Below are positions 21,958-32,099 of a stretch of DNA of 64,000 nucleotides, piece after piece. Position 1 is the stretch's first letter. Each line of letters opens with the position of its first letter. A program made the position numbers and the translations under genes. The notes below the pieces were generated by a model that saw only the letters and a list, made by a program, of their open reading frames with translations, was not told where the DNA came from and did not search any database. The DNA is from Symbiodinium natans. Its lineage: Eukaryota; Sar; Dinophyceae; Suessiales; Symbiodiniaceae. The stretch is from positions 1 to 64,000 of the forward strand of contig CAJNDS010000112.1 in NCBI GenBank assembly GCA_905221605.1, in the 5' to 3' direction.

Positions 21958-22000
21958 TAACCCTAAACCCTAAACTCTAAACCCTAAACCCTAAACCCTA
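21958..22000 (-). repeat. CCCTAAA array
   Basis: Six units. Confidence 0.95.
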
Positions 22001-22110
22001 CAAGTGTGTCAACGTTGTGGAAACTGGCAAAGGTGCCTAAAGGCTTGTGCCGAAGGGTGTTCAAGTAAAGTTGAGGCCCCACCCTCCCCTGCAAAATCAA
22101 CCCTGAACAC

Positions 22111-22205
22111 CCCTAAACCTAAACCCTAAACCCTAAACCCTAAAACCCTAAAACCCTAAACCCTAAACCCTAAACCCTAAACCCTTAACCCTTAACCCTT
22201 AAGCC
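22111..22205 (-). repeat. CCCTAAA array with CCCTTAA tail
   Basis: Thirteen units, the last three CCCTTAA. Confidence 0.95.
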
Positions 22206-22216
22206 CTCGCCCTCAG

Positions 22217-22317
22217 GGAGCCCCTGCGCCACCATTGTCTTTGGGTCGGGCTGTGAAGGCTAATCGAGTTCCAGCAGATCTAAGTTTGCAAGACCTGAGA
22301 ACGCCTTTGGCGGCTGA
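22217..22317 (+). CDS. internal exon, unknown protein
   Basis: Acceptor CGCCCTCAG, then GAPAPPLSLGRAVKANRVPA and DLSLQDLRTPLAA; donor GTACTGG. 101 nt, phase 0 in and 2 out. CCCTAAA arrays lie on both sides. Confidence 0.55.
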
Positions 22318-22334
22318 GTACTGGCAAAAAACTG

Positions 22335-22399
22335 CCCTAAACCCTAAACCCTAAACCCTAAACCCTAAACCCTAAACCCTAAACCCTAAACCCTAAACC
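22335..22399 (-). repeat. CCCTAAA array
   Basis: Nine units. Confidence 0.95.
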
Positions 22400-22509
22400 C
22401 AGCTTCAGTTCCTTCACGCACACCATGCGGCCTTAAGCCCTACACCTGAAACCCTTCCCTGGCGGGGCCAGGGCTGAGGAGTTTTGATTCTTAGAAGTGT
22501 AAGGTACAT

Positions 22510-22620
22510 CATCTGATGCCTAGCAGCTGGGCTGATACTGCCACACCTGTTGCCGGTAGGGCCACTCCTGCCACTGCAAAGCCGGGTGGGGGGCTGCCAG
22601 ACGTAGGGACCCTTTTCTTG
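22510..22620 (+). CDS. possible exon, unknown protein
   Basis: Plus frame with WADTATPVAGRATPATAKPG following an AG; borders uncertain. Confidence 0.3.
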
Positions 22621-22724
22621 TGCAAGGGTCATACCCCGGTTTGCAAAACGACGGTGTTGGCCCTAACTTGGCCCTACCCTTATTGGCATCGCAAACAGTC
22701 ACGCGATGAATGTTCCAAAGTTGG

Positions 22725-22862
22725 CTAAACCCTCAACCCTCAACCCTCAGACCCAAACCCCAAACCCCAAACCCCAAACCCTAAACCCTAAACCCCAGAC
22801 CCTAAACCCCAAACCCTAAACCCCAAACCCCAAACCCCAAACCCTAAACCCTAAACCCTAAA
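22725..22862 (-). repeat. mixed CCCCAAA/CCCTAAA array
   Basis: About 19 units. Confidence 0.95.
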
Positions 22863-22874
22863 GGTCTCGAGTTG

Positions 22875-22970
22875 GGGGTTCTACTGCCTGAAGCTTCAAG
22901 AGATCGGCTCCTGCTCGTACCAGCCCGCGGGGCCACGGGCGTGCAATGCCACCACCTAGAGCGCTTTGGT
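22875..22970 (-). CDS. possible exon, unknown protein
   Basis: On the minus strand VALHARGPAGWYEQEPIS is open after a CTAG; it is an island between a CCCTAAA array and a G run. The donor is not clear. Confidence 0.35.
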
Positions 22971-22972
22971 TG

Positions 22973-22974
<2 letters not shown>

Positions 22975-23014
<40 letters not shown>

Positions 23015-23197
23015 CGATCTTCGGGGTTCTTAGGGTTAGGGTTTAGGGTTAGGGTTTAGGGTTTAGGGTTTAGGGTTTAGGTTTAGGGTTAGGTTAGGGT
23101 TTTAGGGTAGGGTTAGGGTTTAGGGTTTAGATCTTCGGGGTTCTTAGGGTAGGGCCGCTTGGGGGGGGGGGGGGCCGGGGGGGGGGGGGGGGGGGGC
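22975..23197 (+). repeat. G runs enclosing a TTTAGGG array
   Basis: About 40 consecutive G, then GATCTTCGGGGTTCTTAGGG, a telomere array at 23029-23131, the same 20-base word again, and a second G run with one CC interruption. Confidence 0.9.
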
Positions 23198-24984
23198 ATA
23201 GTTTGGAAAGTTTAGCATCTACTTACCGCTTACTTGCAAGTATGTTCAGCGTCAAGGCATGCTTGGGTTGTCTAGGACCTGAGGTTCGTCAGGCATTCTG
23301 ATCTTCTGCTGCACTACACAAGTGCACACCCACTTTGGGCCACCCACTCCACCACTTTACCACCCAGACCTCGAACTCTAACTCAGCGACCCTTCACAGG
23401 CAGCACGCCTGATAGACGAAGTATCGCACTGTGTCCTGGCGGCAGAGTACACATCTGAAGGTCTGTTATGGTAGTCGCGCTCTTCTGGACGCAGTCTCGG
23501 CCGCCACAGAGTACTCCAGCTAAAAAATATTAAGCTGGAAGACGTTGGATTGATGGCCAGCTCATCATTTTAAGACTTGGGTCAATGTGCCTTAGGTTGG
23601 AGAAGGCCAGTGCTAGTAGGTGTCTGTCTGGTCACATGGGTCGGGCTTTGGGGACGTGGCGGTTCAACTCCACCCAGCCCAAACCCTACTCTACATCACC
23701 GAAGCAGCAAGCTAGACAGGCTCGCGTCCTCTTTGGCAACTTCCTCAGCCATCGCATCCACCTGCCACCTCCGCTCTGAGCATCTCTCGCATGACATGTC
23801 AGCAAGATAGATTCAACAAAGCCACTTAAGATCCCCTAAGCCCGATAACAGCACCCACACGAACGGAAACCCTACAGCCCCCAAAAAATCCTCAGTCACC
23901 TGTAGCTCCTGAAGCAAAAAGCCTTGAGAACCCTCAACCATAACAGTTCGCCTCGTCATGATCTCCGGTGTCTGAGGACCCCAGTTGCGGCCCAGGTAGC
24001 GGCCGAGTGTGTAAGGCACGAAGATCGTCTCCACCTCTCAGACGAATCAGCATCAGCTTTCCCCGCTCGCTTGTGGCTGCAAGCTTTGCTTTCTGTACCT
24101 CTCAGCCTCTTCCGGGCCCAAAACCTGCGTGACATTTAGCGAACTTGGCGTACTACAACTTGACAGCGTACGCCGTCTCTCTGCCACGCATAGCGAGGTC
24201 CAACGCAGAGAATGTCTGTAGCACAGCCCCTCTTGTGTGAAGCCTCCCACTGGATTCTATAGGCTGCAAAGAGGTCCCTAGCCCTAAGCACTCAACGTGC
24301 CGAACTAAAAGGCCAGCCCATGGCTCCAGGATCTTCACCGAGCCGCCACTGAGAAGGAGCAAGCTCGAGGTACACAGAGAGAAAACTCCAGCGCGAGGTC
24401 TCTGGGAGGCTGACCTTACAAGTGAAGCTTCGAGTTCACATCTGTTGTACGCGCCTTTGTAGTCGTTGCTTGTTCAGACTCTTGTCCTATCCGTCCTTGG
24501 TGTCATCTCTTAAGACTACCAACTCAGCCACCAGTACGTGAGACACCCTGGTCGCACAGTACTGGCAAGGCCAAAGACAAGTAGATGCTACATAGCGGAG
24601 TTACTCTCAAAATTTCTCAGGGGGAGCTGCGACACCACACAGGGCCCTGGAAAAGGAGAAGTCCAAAAGCGCACCCACAATGTATCACCATACGATGTGC
24701 CTGCATGCTGCTCACGGTCAGGATCCGAGTGTTTGGAAGCCCGGACCAGGCCCCTGACAAACTCCTCGCAAGTCCCAGATCTTGAGAGCTGGATCCGAAG
24801 CAGCCGAAGATCACATCCCCAAATGCCAAGCCGTGCTAAGCCGATCCGAAGCAAGGTCCGACGTTTGCCACAATAATACGCCCTTGAGCTCCCGACCGTG
24901 CGGCAAGCGGAAGACCACGTAACCCCAATAGAAGTTATGACCACCGGCTGTACACACCTTGGGGGCAAAAGAGGCGAGAGTCTA
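23198..24984. other. unassigned array-free stretch
   Basis: Many short frames on both strands with no convincing exon or domain. A B-box-like word occurs at 23661 (see rejected items). Confidence 0.4.
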
Positions 24985-25077
24985 CTATAAGGCGCCTTCA
25001 TACTTAGAACAGGGTTTTGGGGGTTATAAAGAGACCATCAGGGATGATTTGTTGGTAATCATTCCGACCCCTATGAT
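24985..25077 (+). mobile_element. family F, copy 3
   Basis: GCGCCTTCATACTTAGAAC, GGGTTTTGGGGGTTAT and a TCCGACCCCTATGAT end shared with 25870-25985. Confidence 0.65.
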
Positions 25078-25330
25078 GTCAAGGGGCCAGCACATGGGGC
25101 ATGTCCCCACAAACACGCAAAGAACCAGCACTGCGATTGCAGCTGAGGCCTTCTGCTGAACAACCGAGGCAGACTCAAAATCATAAATGGAGCATTAAGA
25201 AACCGAAATCCCTTCAACCAGCTGTACTTCCTGCCCACTGCCCCACATGCCTACGTAGACCCCTTCGGGCTTCGAGGCTTGACCTTTAGAACTTACAGGG
25301 CTGTGGGGTTTTGAGAGGTCGGCGGGCTGA

Positions 25331-25374
25331 AAACCCTAAACTCTAATTAAACTCTAAACCCTAAACCCTAAACC
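25331..25374 (-). repeat. CCCTAAA array
   Basis: Six degenerate units; in sense it follows the donor at 25374. Confidence 0.9.
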
Positions 25375-25461
25375 CTGAAGCCAAAGCACGTCCGGATTGC
25401 CCACGTGCGCGATGTCGTGGCCAAGCATCCCAGAGTGCCGGCGGTAGAAGCGGTAGTTTTC
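25375..25461 (-). CDS. exon 4 of an unknown gene (25.4-27.2 kb)
   Basis: Acceptor CCACCCCGGCAG, then exactly 29 codons: ENYRFYRRHSGMLGHDIAHV and GNPDVLWLQ. The donor lies at the CAG|G boundary with GTTTAGGG. It begins in phase 0 and can follow the exon at 26193-26240, which ends in phase 0. No domain recognised, but the codon pattern and splice sites are among the best in the window. Confidence 0.7.
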
Positions 25462-25496
25462 CTGCCGGGGTGGAGATCGGGGGCCTTAAGGCTTCT

Positions 25497-25544
25497 CAGG
25501 GTTTAGGGTTTAGGGTTTTTGGGTTTAGGGTTTAGGGTTTTGGG
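25497..25544 (+). repeat. TTTAGGG array
   Basis: Six units, two of TTTTTGGG type; CCCTAAA in the sense of the adjacent exon. Confidence 0.9.
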
Positions 25545-25869
25545 CATGGAAGGGATTTGGTTTAGGGCCTCGGAGTAGTGTCCGGAGAAGGGTTGGGCTT
25601 CTGGGCCTCCTCTAGGGTTGCGACAAGTTTACACGCTGCGAAGGTATACCAGCGGGCGATTGTACTACCCAGCTGCATGAAGGATGATCTTTATCGCAGA
25701 TGGACCTGTCGCTGCTAGAATCCCAATATGTAGACTAGGCCCCGTGTCCATGGGAATCCTGCAGTCCAGCGCTGGTTCTGGCTGTAACCTAGCAACCTAA
25801 ACAGTAAACGTCCGAAGGTAAACTGGGCATCTTTGTAGCACGTGAAGCGAAATTGTTTTTGAGATGTAC

Positions 25870-25985
25870 TGTAGGGGCCTAGATAATTAGAATGGGGTTT
25901 TGGGAGTTGTTATAGTATAACTATAAGCGGGCCATAAGGAAATACTATTAGACGATTAGGTACTATTCCGACCCCCATACTAGTT
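25870..25985 (+). mobile_element. family F, copy 4 (most complete)
   Basis: GGGGCCTAGATAATTAGAA, GTTATAGTATAACTATAAG and TTCCGACCCCCATACTAGT. It falls in the predicted intron between the exons at 25461 and 26193. Confidence 0.7.
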
Positions 25986-26086
25986 CCCCCCCCCCCATAT
26001 GCGCCCTGAGACTCTGTGACTCCCTCAACTCCCTCAGCACACTTGCTGCTCACTGGCCTCTGTACCATAAAATCTGAAAAACTCTA

Positions 26087-26192
26087 TCCTAAACCCTAGA
26101 CCCTAAATCCTAAATCCTAGACCCTAAACCCTAAACCCTAAACCCTAAGCCCTAAACCCTAAACCCTAAACCCTAAACCCCAAACCCTGAAC
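26087..26192 (-). repeat. CCCTAAA array
   Basis: Fifteen units with several CCCTAGA and CCCTAAT variants; in sense it starts exactly after the exon end at 26193. Confidence 0.95.
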
Positions 26193-26240
26193 CCTGCAGA
26201 ACCCAGGGCGAGCCGTCTTGTCGTAGGTGTCAATGCACTC
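26193..26240 (-). CDS. exon 3 of the unknown gene (25.4-27.2 kb)
   Basis: Acceptor GTCAGCTCAG, 16 codons ECIDTYDKTARPGFCR, donor GTTCAGGG. Phase 0 at both ends, fitting the next exon at 25461. Confidence 0.6.
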
Positions 26241-26301
26241 CTGAGCTGACCAAGAGCTTCGGGTGTGATTTTTGTGTACTTAGACCTTCCGGGTGTCAAG
26301 G

Positions 26302-26411
26302 CTTAGGGTTTAGGGTTTAGGGTTTATTAGGGTTTAGGGTTTATAAGGGATAAGGGTTAAGGGTTAAGGGTTAAAGGTTTAGGGCCAGGGTTTAGGGTTT
26401 CGGGATTAGGG
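26302..26411 (+). repeat. degenerate TTTAGGG array
   Basis: TTTAGGG and GGTTAAG-type units. Confidence 0.9.
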
Positions 26412-26477
26412 CCCAGCTTAGTTGTTTGGTGCTGGAACTTAGAACTCATGGTCACTTCTTTGGGGTCCTTAATGTAA

Positions 26478-26531
26478 GGCGGCCCCTCTTATTCAGGGTA
26501 CCCCAAGAAGGGACCACAATTTTGAGAACTT
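26478..26531 (+). mobile_element. dispersed repeat family G, copy 1
   Basis: Shares GGCGGCCCCT, a TCAGGGTACCC-like word, AAGGGACCAC and TTTTGAGAACT with 39446-39500. Confidence 0.6.
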
Positions 26532-26818
26532 CATGACGGAGGAAATGTTCGGCGTCTGCAGGGTCAAGGCTGATCAGAGCCGCAAGGTTGGTAGAACTCA
26601 ATGATCAGAAATTGCGAGCATCTTGGAACCCAAACCCAAGCCTCAGACACACACGCGCACACACACACACACAAGCCGCCCTTCTGAGGCATCATGCAAC
26701 ATTCCTTGGTTCGTGCGCGCACACTAGTACACGCGACCCGGCGCAAACGTAGAAGACCCAAGACGAAATCTGCACGAACGCCCTACCGTTAAGCCTGCAC
26801 CTCACTGCTGGCCAGCTC

Positions 26819-26902
26819 CCTAAACCCTAAACCTTGAACCCTAAACCCGGATTCCTAAACCCTAAACCCTAGACCCCAAACCCTAAACCCTAAACCCTAA
26901 AC
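26819..26902 (-). repeat. CCCTAAA array
   Basis: Eleven units; in sense it follows the donor at 26902. Confidence 0.95.
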
Positions 26903-26971
26903 CCCAAATCGGAAAAAGCTTCAGCCATGTCCTGCTGCCACGCCCCGCGGCCTCCGCACGTCAAGGTCGGG
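26903..26971 (-). CDS. exon 2 of the unknown gene (25.4-27.2 kb)
   Basis: Acceptor CCCCTAAG, then PDLTCGGRGAWQQDMAEAFS and DL, ending GG|GTTTAGGG. It starts with one base, matching the phase-2 end of the exon at 27106-27177. 69 nt. Confidence 0.6.
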
Positions 26972-27005
26972 CTTAGGGGCTCACGAGCTGGGCGGAGGTT
27001 GACGA

Positions 27006-27044
27006 CCCTAAACCCTAAACCCTAAACCCTAAGCCCTACACCCT
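27006..27044 (-). repeat. CCCTAAA array
   Basis: Five units in the predicted intron between two in-phase exons. Confidence 0.95.
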
Positions 27045-27105
27045 CTCGAAACCCAAACAGCCTTCTCAACGCCCGAAACCCTGCGCCGACCACGAGCCGC
27101 CCCAC

Positions 27106-27177
27106 CTTGGACGCCCTCTGAGGCCTCGGTGCCATGGCTGGCAGTGCAAGCTGTTCTTCAGGTTCGGGTCGCAAGGG
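27106..27177 (-). CDS. exon 1 seen of the unknown gene (25.4-27.2 kb)
   Basis: Acceptor TCCACCAG, 23 codons PCDPNLKNSLHCQPWHRGLR then GRP, donor GTGGGG. 72 nt, phase 2 in and 2 out. Upstream exons must exist; the array at 27228-27301 lies on the acceptor side. Confidence 0.6.
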
Positions 27178-27227
27178 CTGGTGGACAGAACGTGAGATCG
27201 TCTTGTGACCAGCAACTACATGCTTCC

Positions 27228-27301
27228 CTAAACCCTAAACCCTAAACCCTAAACCCTAAACCCTAAACCCTAAACCCTAAACCCTAAACCCTAAACCCCA
27301 A
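27228..27301 (-). repeat. CCCTAAA array
   Basis: Ten units. Confidence 0.95.
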
Positions 27302-28158
27302 AAATTTCTGGACTCTGAGGGTGCTTGAGTCCAGCGTTTTTAATGCTGGGAGGGGTCGGGCGCACCATGTGGAGCAGAGCAAGGCGGCGGAAACTCCTGC
27401 CGAATCCCATTGATTCTCTTGACCTTTGAAGTGGGGTGTGCCTGCCCCAGTTACGGAAGTGGGCAGTGCCAGGGCCCCTTACTGAAGCAGAAGTTTATTG
27501 GACTCTCGGTACAGAGGGCGACACATTCCCGAAGGCAAGCGTTGTTTCTATTCTTGTCCTACCTTTCCAGCTCCACTGGCGCAACGTGTCCCTATGACTC
27601 GGAGCCGTAGGGAGGAGCTGTTTGGGTAGGCCCCCTTCCTCGGTCGCGCGTGCCCTGAACAGAACCCGTCCAAACCCCCCAAATGAAGCCCAACTCAGCA
27701 AAACATAGCAAAAAACAAACTCGACCCGAAAAAAATCGCGGCCAGGCTGCCGTGAGGCTGCGGAGCCTCTCCGGGTCCTTCTGTTTTGGCCACGCAAGGG
27801 TCTTCATGCAAAGCCCCAACGGTATCGACTGGTAAGTCGCGCTTTGTGATCGTTCATGCTTACCATGATAGGTGGCTGTATTGGTTTACTTTCTTGCTCT
27901 GCAGCTCAGCCTCGTTTGCTCTGCTAGGCCTCGCCAGGTACAAGGATGTAGTTCCTAGATCGTCCGCTGCCTAACCTCTGGTTGTAAAGCTCCTTCGTTG
28001 CTATTGCCCGAGATGTCGGGCCTGGGTGACCGACCTTGTAAGCAAGCTCGAAGCCTGATTCAAAGCTAGGCTAAGCCCGTACAGAAGCCTCTTAACGCCC
28101 AAGCCTCACACCTCCAGACCTTCGAGCCTGCAAAGCCCCTAGTCTGTAGCTCCTGAAA

Positions 28159-28340
28159 TCAAGAGCGAAGCACTGGTTTATCGTTCAGGGTGCTGTTGAG
28201 AGATCCTCCCCAAGAGTCCTGCACGTCGTGCAGGTCGAATCCTTTGTCGATGAGGATCTGCTGCATCTCGGGGACACCTGGGCTTCGGGCATACGGGGAC
28301 ATAAGCACCATTGGGATAAAGTGACACCGTTTCTGTTGCA
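28159..28340 (-). CDS. 3' terminal exon, unknown protein
   Basis: Candidate acceptor AGCTCAAG, 59 codons, TGA stop. Readable segments are MVLMSPYARSPGVPEMQQIL and DKGFDLHDVQDSWGGSLNST. Third positions are GC-rich. No family assigned. Confidence 0.5.
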
Positions 28341-29017
28341 CTTGAGCTGGCTTGGGTTTTGCGTCTTACGTCTAGAAACTGACGATTCTTTCGACCACCG
28401 TGCGAGGCACTGGTCTTTTGGGTTGCACCTACGTCCAAATTTGATGCCCAGTGCGGTGCAGCTGCGGCCGAAGACTCTTCAAGTGAAAGACACACCAAGA
28501 CCGGCCAAAATCTCCTGCTTGTAACCACCGTCCCCGAAATCCCAGTTGAGGCGCAGCATGTGTCCCAGTTGAAGGCGTCATCCCAGCAGGACCTCCAATT
28601 CACAGCTGAGCCACGATGGGAAGCCCCCAAGTTCAGGTCTGTTTGCTAAGAACGGCCTTCGCTAGCTAAAAGTAGAAGGGCTGGATTGGTTCTCCTGGAG
28701 ATGGATTGAGAGGTATCTTTCTCTTCGTGTTCCTTGTGGGAGCGGAAACCCTATGGCACAAGCTCCCAAGCTCCATGCTTCTTGTGAAGGTGGCTTGGGC
28801 GTGGATGATCTAAAGCTTCGGACATCGAGGACACCGGGCAGATTGGCAACGAATTGACAACCTACTCTCAGTATTGGTCCGCCAAAGGATCGTCCAAGTT
28901 TTGGTTGGGGAAACTCAGACTCCCGTGTCTGCTCACACCCAGAACCCCACCACAACGCACCGGTTGAGCCCGAACCCGCACCTCGCCCAACAGCTCTTGA
29001 ATTCAAATAATTCAGCA
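28341..29017. other. unassigned stretch
   Basis: Open frames on both strands at 28380-29010; probably more exons of the minus-strand gene ending at 28159, but no borders could be supported. Confidence 0.3.
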
Positions 29018-29508
29018 ACCCTAAACCCTAAAACCCTAAAACCCTAAAACCCTAGTACCCTAAAACCCTAGTACCCCAAAAACCCTAAAACCCTAAAACC
29101 CTTAAACCCTAGTACCCTAGTACTCTAGTACCCTAGTACCCTAGTACCCTAGTACCCTAAAACCCTAAAACCCTAAAACCCTAAAACCCTAAAACCCTAA
29201 AACCCTAAAAACCCTAAAACCCTAAAACCCTAAAACCCTAAAACCCTGAAACCCAAAACCCTAAAACCCTAAAACCCTAAAACCCTAAAACCCTAAAACC
29301 CTAAAACCCTAAGACCCTAAGACCCTAAAACCCTAAAACCCTAGTACCCTAGTACCCTAGTACCCTAGTACCCTAGTACCCTAGTACCCTAGTACCCTAG
29401 TACCCTAGTACCCTAAAACCCTAAAACCCTAAAACCCTAAAACCCTAAAACCCTAAAACCCTAAAACCCTAAAACCCTAAAACCCTAAATCCCTAAAACC
29501 CTAAACCC
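29018..29508 (-). repeat. CCCTAAAA array with CCCTAGTA blocks
   Basis: The longest array, about 62 units. It is built from the 8-mer CCCTAAAA, with two homogenised blocks of CCCTAGTA (29107-29160 and 29341-29414). Confidence 0.98.
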
Positions 29509-29539
29509 ACGGCCCAACCCCAAAACATACGGTCACAAG

Positions 29540-29597
29540 CTCTTGGACTTCGGTCGCGGCGCGTCAGCCCGATGCCCCAGGCGCCCGAGCAGCAGAG
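29540..29597 (+). CDS. internal exon, unknown protein
   Basis: Acceptor GGTCACAAG, LLDFGRGASARCPRRPSSR, donor GTCAAAGG. The frame is open upstream into the array side as well. Confidence 0.45.
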
Positions 29598-29647
29598 GTC
29601 AAAGGAGAAGCTGCCAACCCAGCAGCTCATGGCTCATGGCATCCCTC

Positions 29648-30068
29648 TTAGGGGTTTAGGGTTTAGGGTTTAGGGTTTAGGGTTCCCTATTAACCAGCTG
29701 TAAGCTCATGGCTCCATAAACGCGTTAAACATTCTCAGCCTTATCCCTCTGAGGGTTTAGGGTTTAGGGTTTAGGGCTTAGGGTTTAGGGTTTAGGGTTT
29801 ACTGTAGGAGGCTCATCTTACTGTTGGTTAGTAGTGAATGAGGGAATGAGGTACCCTGCATAATCCTTAAAGGGTAGATAAAAGGGGAATATAGGGCACC
29901 TCTCATTCCCCCATTCCCTACTAATCATGGTAAGCTCATGGCTCCATAAAACCGTTAAACATTATCAGCCATGCCCCTCTTAGATTTAGGGCGTCGGGTG
30001 TAAGATTTAGGCTTTAGGGTTTAGGGTTTAGGAGGGGGGAGGGGGGGGGGGGCCGGGGGGCCGGGGGG
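29648..30068 (+). repeat. duplicated module with three TTTAGGG arrays and MITE C
   Basis: TTTAGGG arrays at 29648-29685, 29752-29801 and 29980-30032. The word TAAGCTCATGGCTCCATAAA and the following 30 bases occur at 29700 and again at 29932. A G run with CC breaks ends the block. Confidence 0.85.
29828..29924. mobile_element. MITE family C, copy 1
   Basis: Ends TTAGTAGTGAATGAGGGAAT and ATTCCCTACTAA are inverted repeats; related to 59061-59156. Confidence 0.75.
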
Positions 30069-30499
30069 AGCAGACCCAAGCCAGAAAAGCTAAAGTCGGC
30101 ATGACAGATTGATGGCTGTTTATCGCTCACCTTGGTATCTGGGCCTTTTTGCTGGTAATCCCTTTCTGCTTATCAGCCTCCCGATTTTGATGCCCACTGC
30201 TACCGTGACATGCAAGCAACGGACACAGGAAGATCTGGTGCACTGATTCCAAAGCTATCGAAGCCCCAGTGTTCAATACTGCTTTGACAAAAGCTCCGCT
30301 AACCACAGCCTGCGTGACGTTCTGCAAGAGCACCTGTCCAGACCACCGCTCGCTGTTGGGGTGGCTGCACCTGGCTGGAATGCTCGGTTGGAGGGCTCTC
30401 TATGTCTCGCATAGCGGCAGGAACGTAACGCGTTTTGCTTTGCAACATTGAAGCTGCACAACTTCTGGCCTGCGCCCTACGCGTCGATCAGGGAACCTT

Positions 30500-31020
30500 C
30501 TAGGCTGGTTCTTCCTTCTTCTGGCTACACGCCTGCTTGTGAAGCTTCCAATGCTGCCTCTGACACTCACGCGAGCAATATGCGATTTGCCCGCATCGGC
30601 CACAGGCCATGAGATTCTGAGGAATCACGCCGCACTGGCCGCACGCCTGGGTGGCAGCCAAGCTTTCCAGCAAAGCGGAGGCACTTGGAAGCGAATAGGC
30701 CTCCAGGGCTCGCTGCAAAGACTTCAGGTCCCCAAAACACCGCAGCGTCGCTTTGGCCCCATAGTGGCCGTGCAGCGCTTGCAGGTAGTTTGCGGCCACA
30801 TCGCTCCGAAAAACCAGCATCTTGCGCAGATCCTCGCAGAGCTCGGGCTCCAGTGGGGGCCAGGCATCGTGGCGGGACCCCGCCAGCTCCAGGCACCTCA
30901 AAACCTGCTCCACCGCTCGGCGCTTCCCGGAGACGTGCAGCAGGTCACAGAAGTCTTTCAAGGCGCTGGGCTGCAGCACTGGCGCTAGCAGCTCCTGGAG
31001 CAAATCCACAGGGTGTTTTG
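30500..31020 (-). CDS. MYND-type zinc-finger protein (3' exon)
   Basis: The minus frame ends at 30500 and its C-terminus holds a clear MYND finger: CGQCG, CGRCG, YCSRECQRQHWKLHK and a final C. MYND fingers bind two zinc ions and mediate protein interactions. The preceding ~120 residues are Leu-rich and helical (PSALKDFCDLLHVSGKRRAV, LRCFGDLKSLQRALEAY). There is no ATG at the head: the apparent start is GTG and the frame is open about ten codons further to a TGA, so this is a spliced 3' exon, with AAG near 31022 a possible acceptor. The armadillo-like exon upstream on the same strand may be the same gene. Confidence 0.8.
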
Positions 31021-32099
31021 ACTTGTGTTCCGTTCATGTGTGCGCGCGGGTGGGGAACATCGCTGCGCAACGCGATTCTTTACACGCGAGATGGAAAAGG
31101 GGCAGCGTGACACCATGTGAAACATGTTGTCTGCTACCCACCGAAAACTGCAACATGATGCTGTGAAATTGGTTGATCAGGAGGCTCAATCCCCATACTT
31201 GCAAGGTTGCACTTGCGACATCCCTCATACTCCCTTCCAGCTGTACATGGTTTGCTGGTTGTTGGCACTCCCCAAACCAGTGCGAACATCTGATGCGCTC
31301 TACTTGGGGGAAAAACCATCGGATGAACAGGGAACACCCCGGGAAAGTAAATCCAATCCTCGCAAAGAGGAGCCGTGATGAAAGCCACAGGATAAGTCCT
31401 GACAATCCCTATTTCTTGCAATGTCTTTCCTTGCTTGATACTCAAGAAAGTTTCTTCTGGGCGTGGTTCGGAAAATCTCTATTTGCCTCAGTATTCTGGG
31501 ATAACATGCATATGTTTGGAAGTTTTTGTGTGCGTGCATAGCACAAATCAACATGACCCTTATAAGTGTTGACCTTGCAGAAAACACAGCATGGACTAGA
31601 ATGTACTGTAGTTGCAATGCCTTATGATGCTTATGTAAAAGAAGCGCCGGTTGAAATGAGATGCAACGCAACATATCCTATATTCTACACAAAGTACATG
31701 CTACATACTACAGTTGCATTATCAACAAAATGTACATGCATCTTATGAGTGCATCTATGTTAATACTTATCTATAACCTGATACCTGTCGCCTTTTCTAT
31801 TCATTGTTCCCCACACACACACAAATCTACCGGTGCAGAAAATCGGGCGAGGAGGCGAGGAGCATGGCTGACTTAACATCTTCCAATCTAACAACCTCAC
31901 ACCGAGGCTGGGGAAGAAGTTCTTTACCTTTGCTTTTTACAAGGCATGTGCCGCATGTGACATGTGTCTGTCTTCTTACGAGCACGACCTGCGTCTCAAA
32001 CACTGCACGCTTCATCGGGAGTCCACAACCCCCCAAGCCCTGAACCTAACGAGTGATAGGGCCAGCAGTTATGTTTTGAGGGCGCAGGCGTGCGCCCCA
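31021..32099. other. probable intron or intergenic DNA
   Basis: Lies between two minus-strand exons, contains no telomere-type array and only short unsupported ORFs. The 31550-31800 part is AT-rich. Confidence 0.4.

Noticed and set aside
23577-23690. tRNA-like element with a B-box word GGTTCAACTCC at 23661 and a 5-bp D-stem-like hairpin
   Set aside because: The distance between the boxes is too long and the acceptor and anticodon stems do not pair convincingly.
28228-28524. 98-codon plus ORF
   Set aside because: Shadow of the better-supported minus-strand exon ending at 28159.
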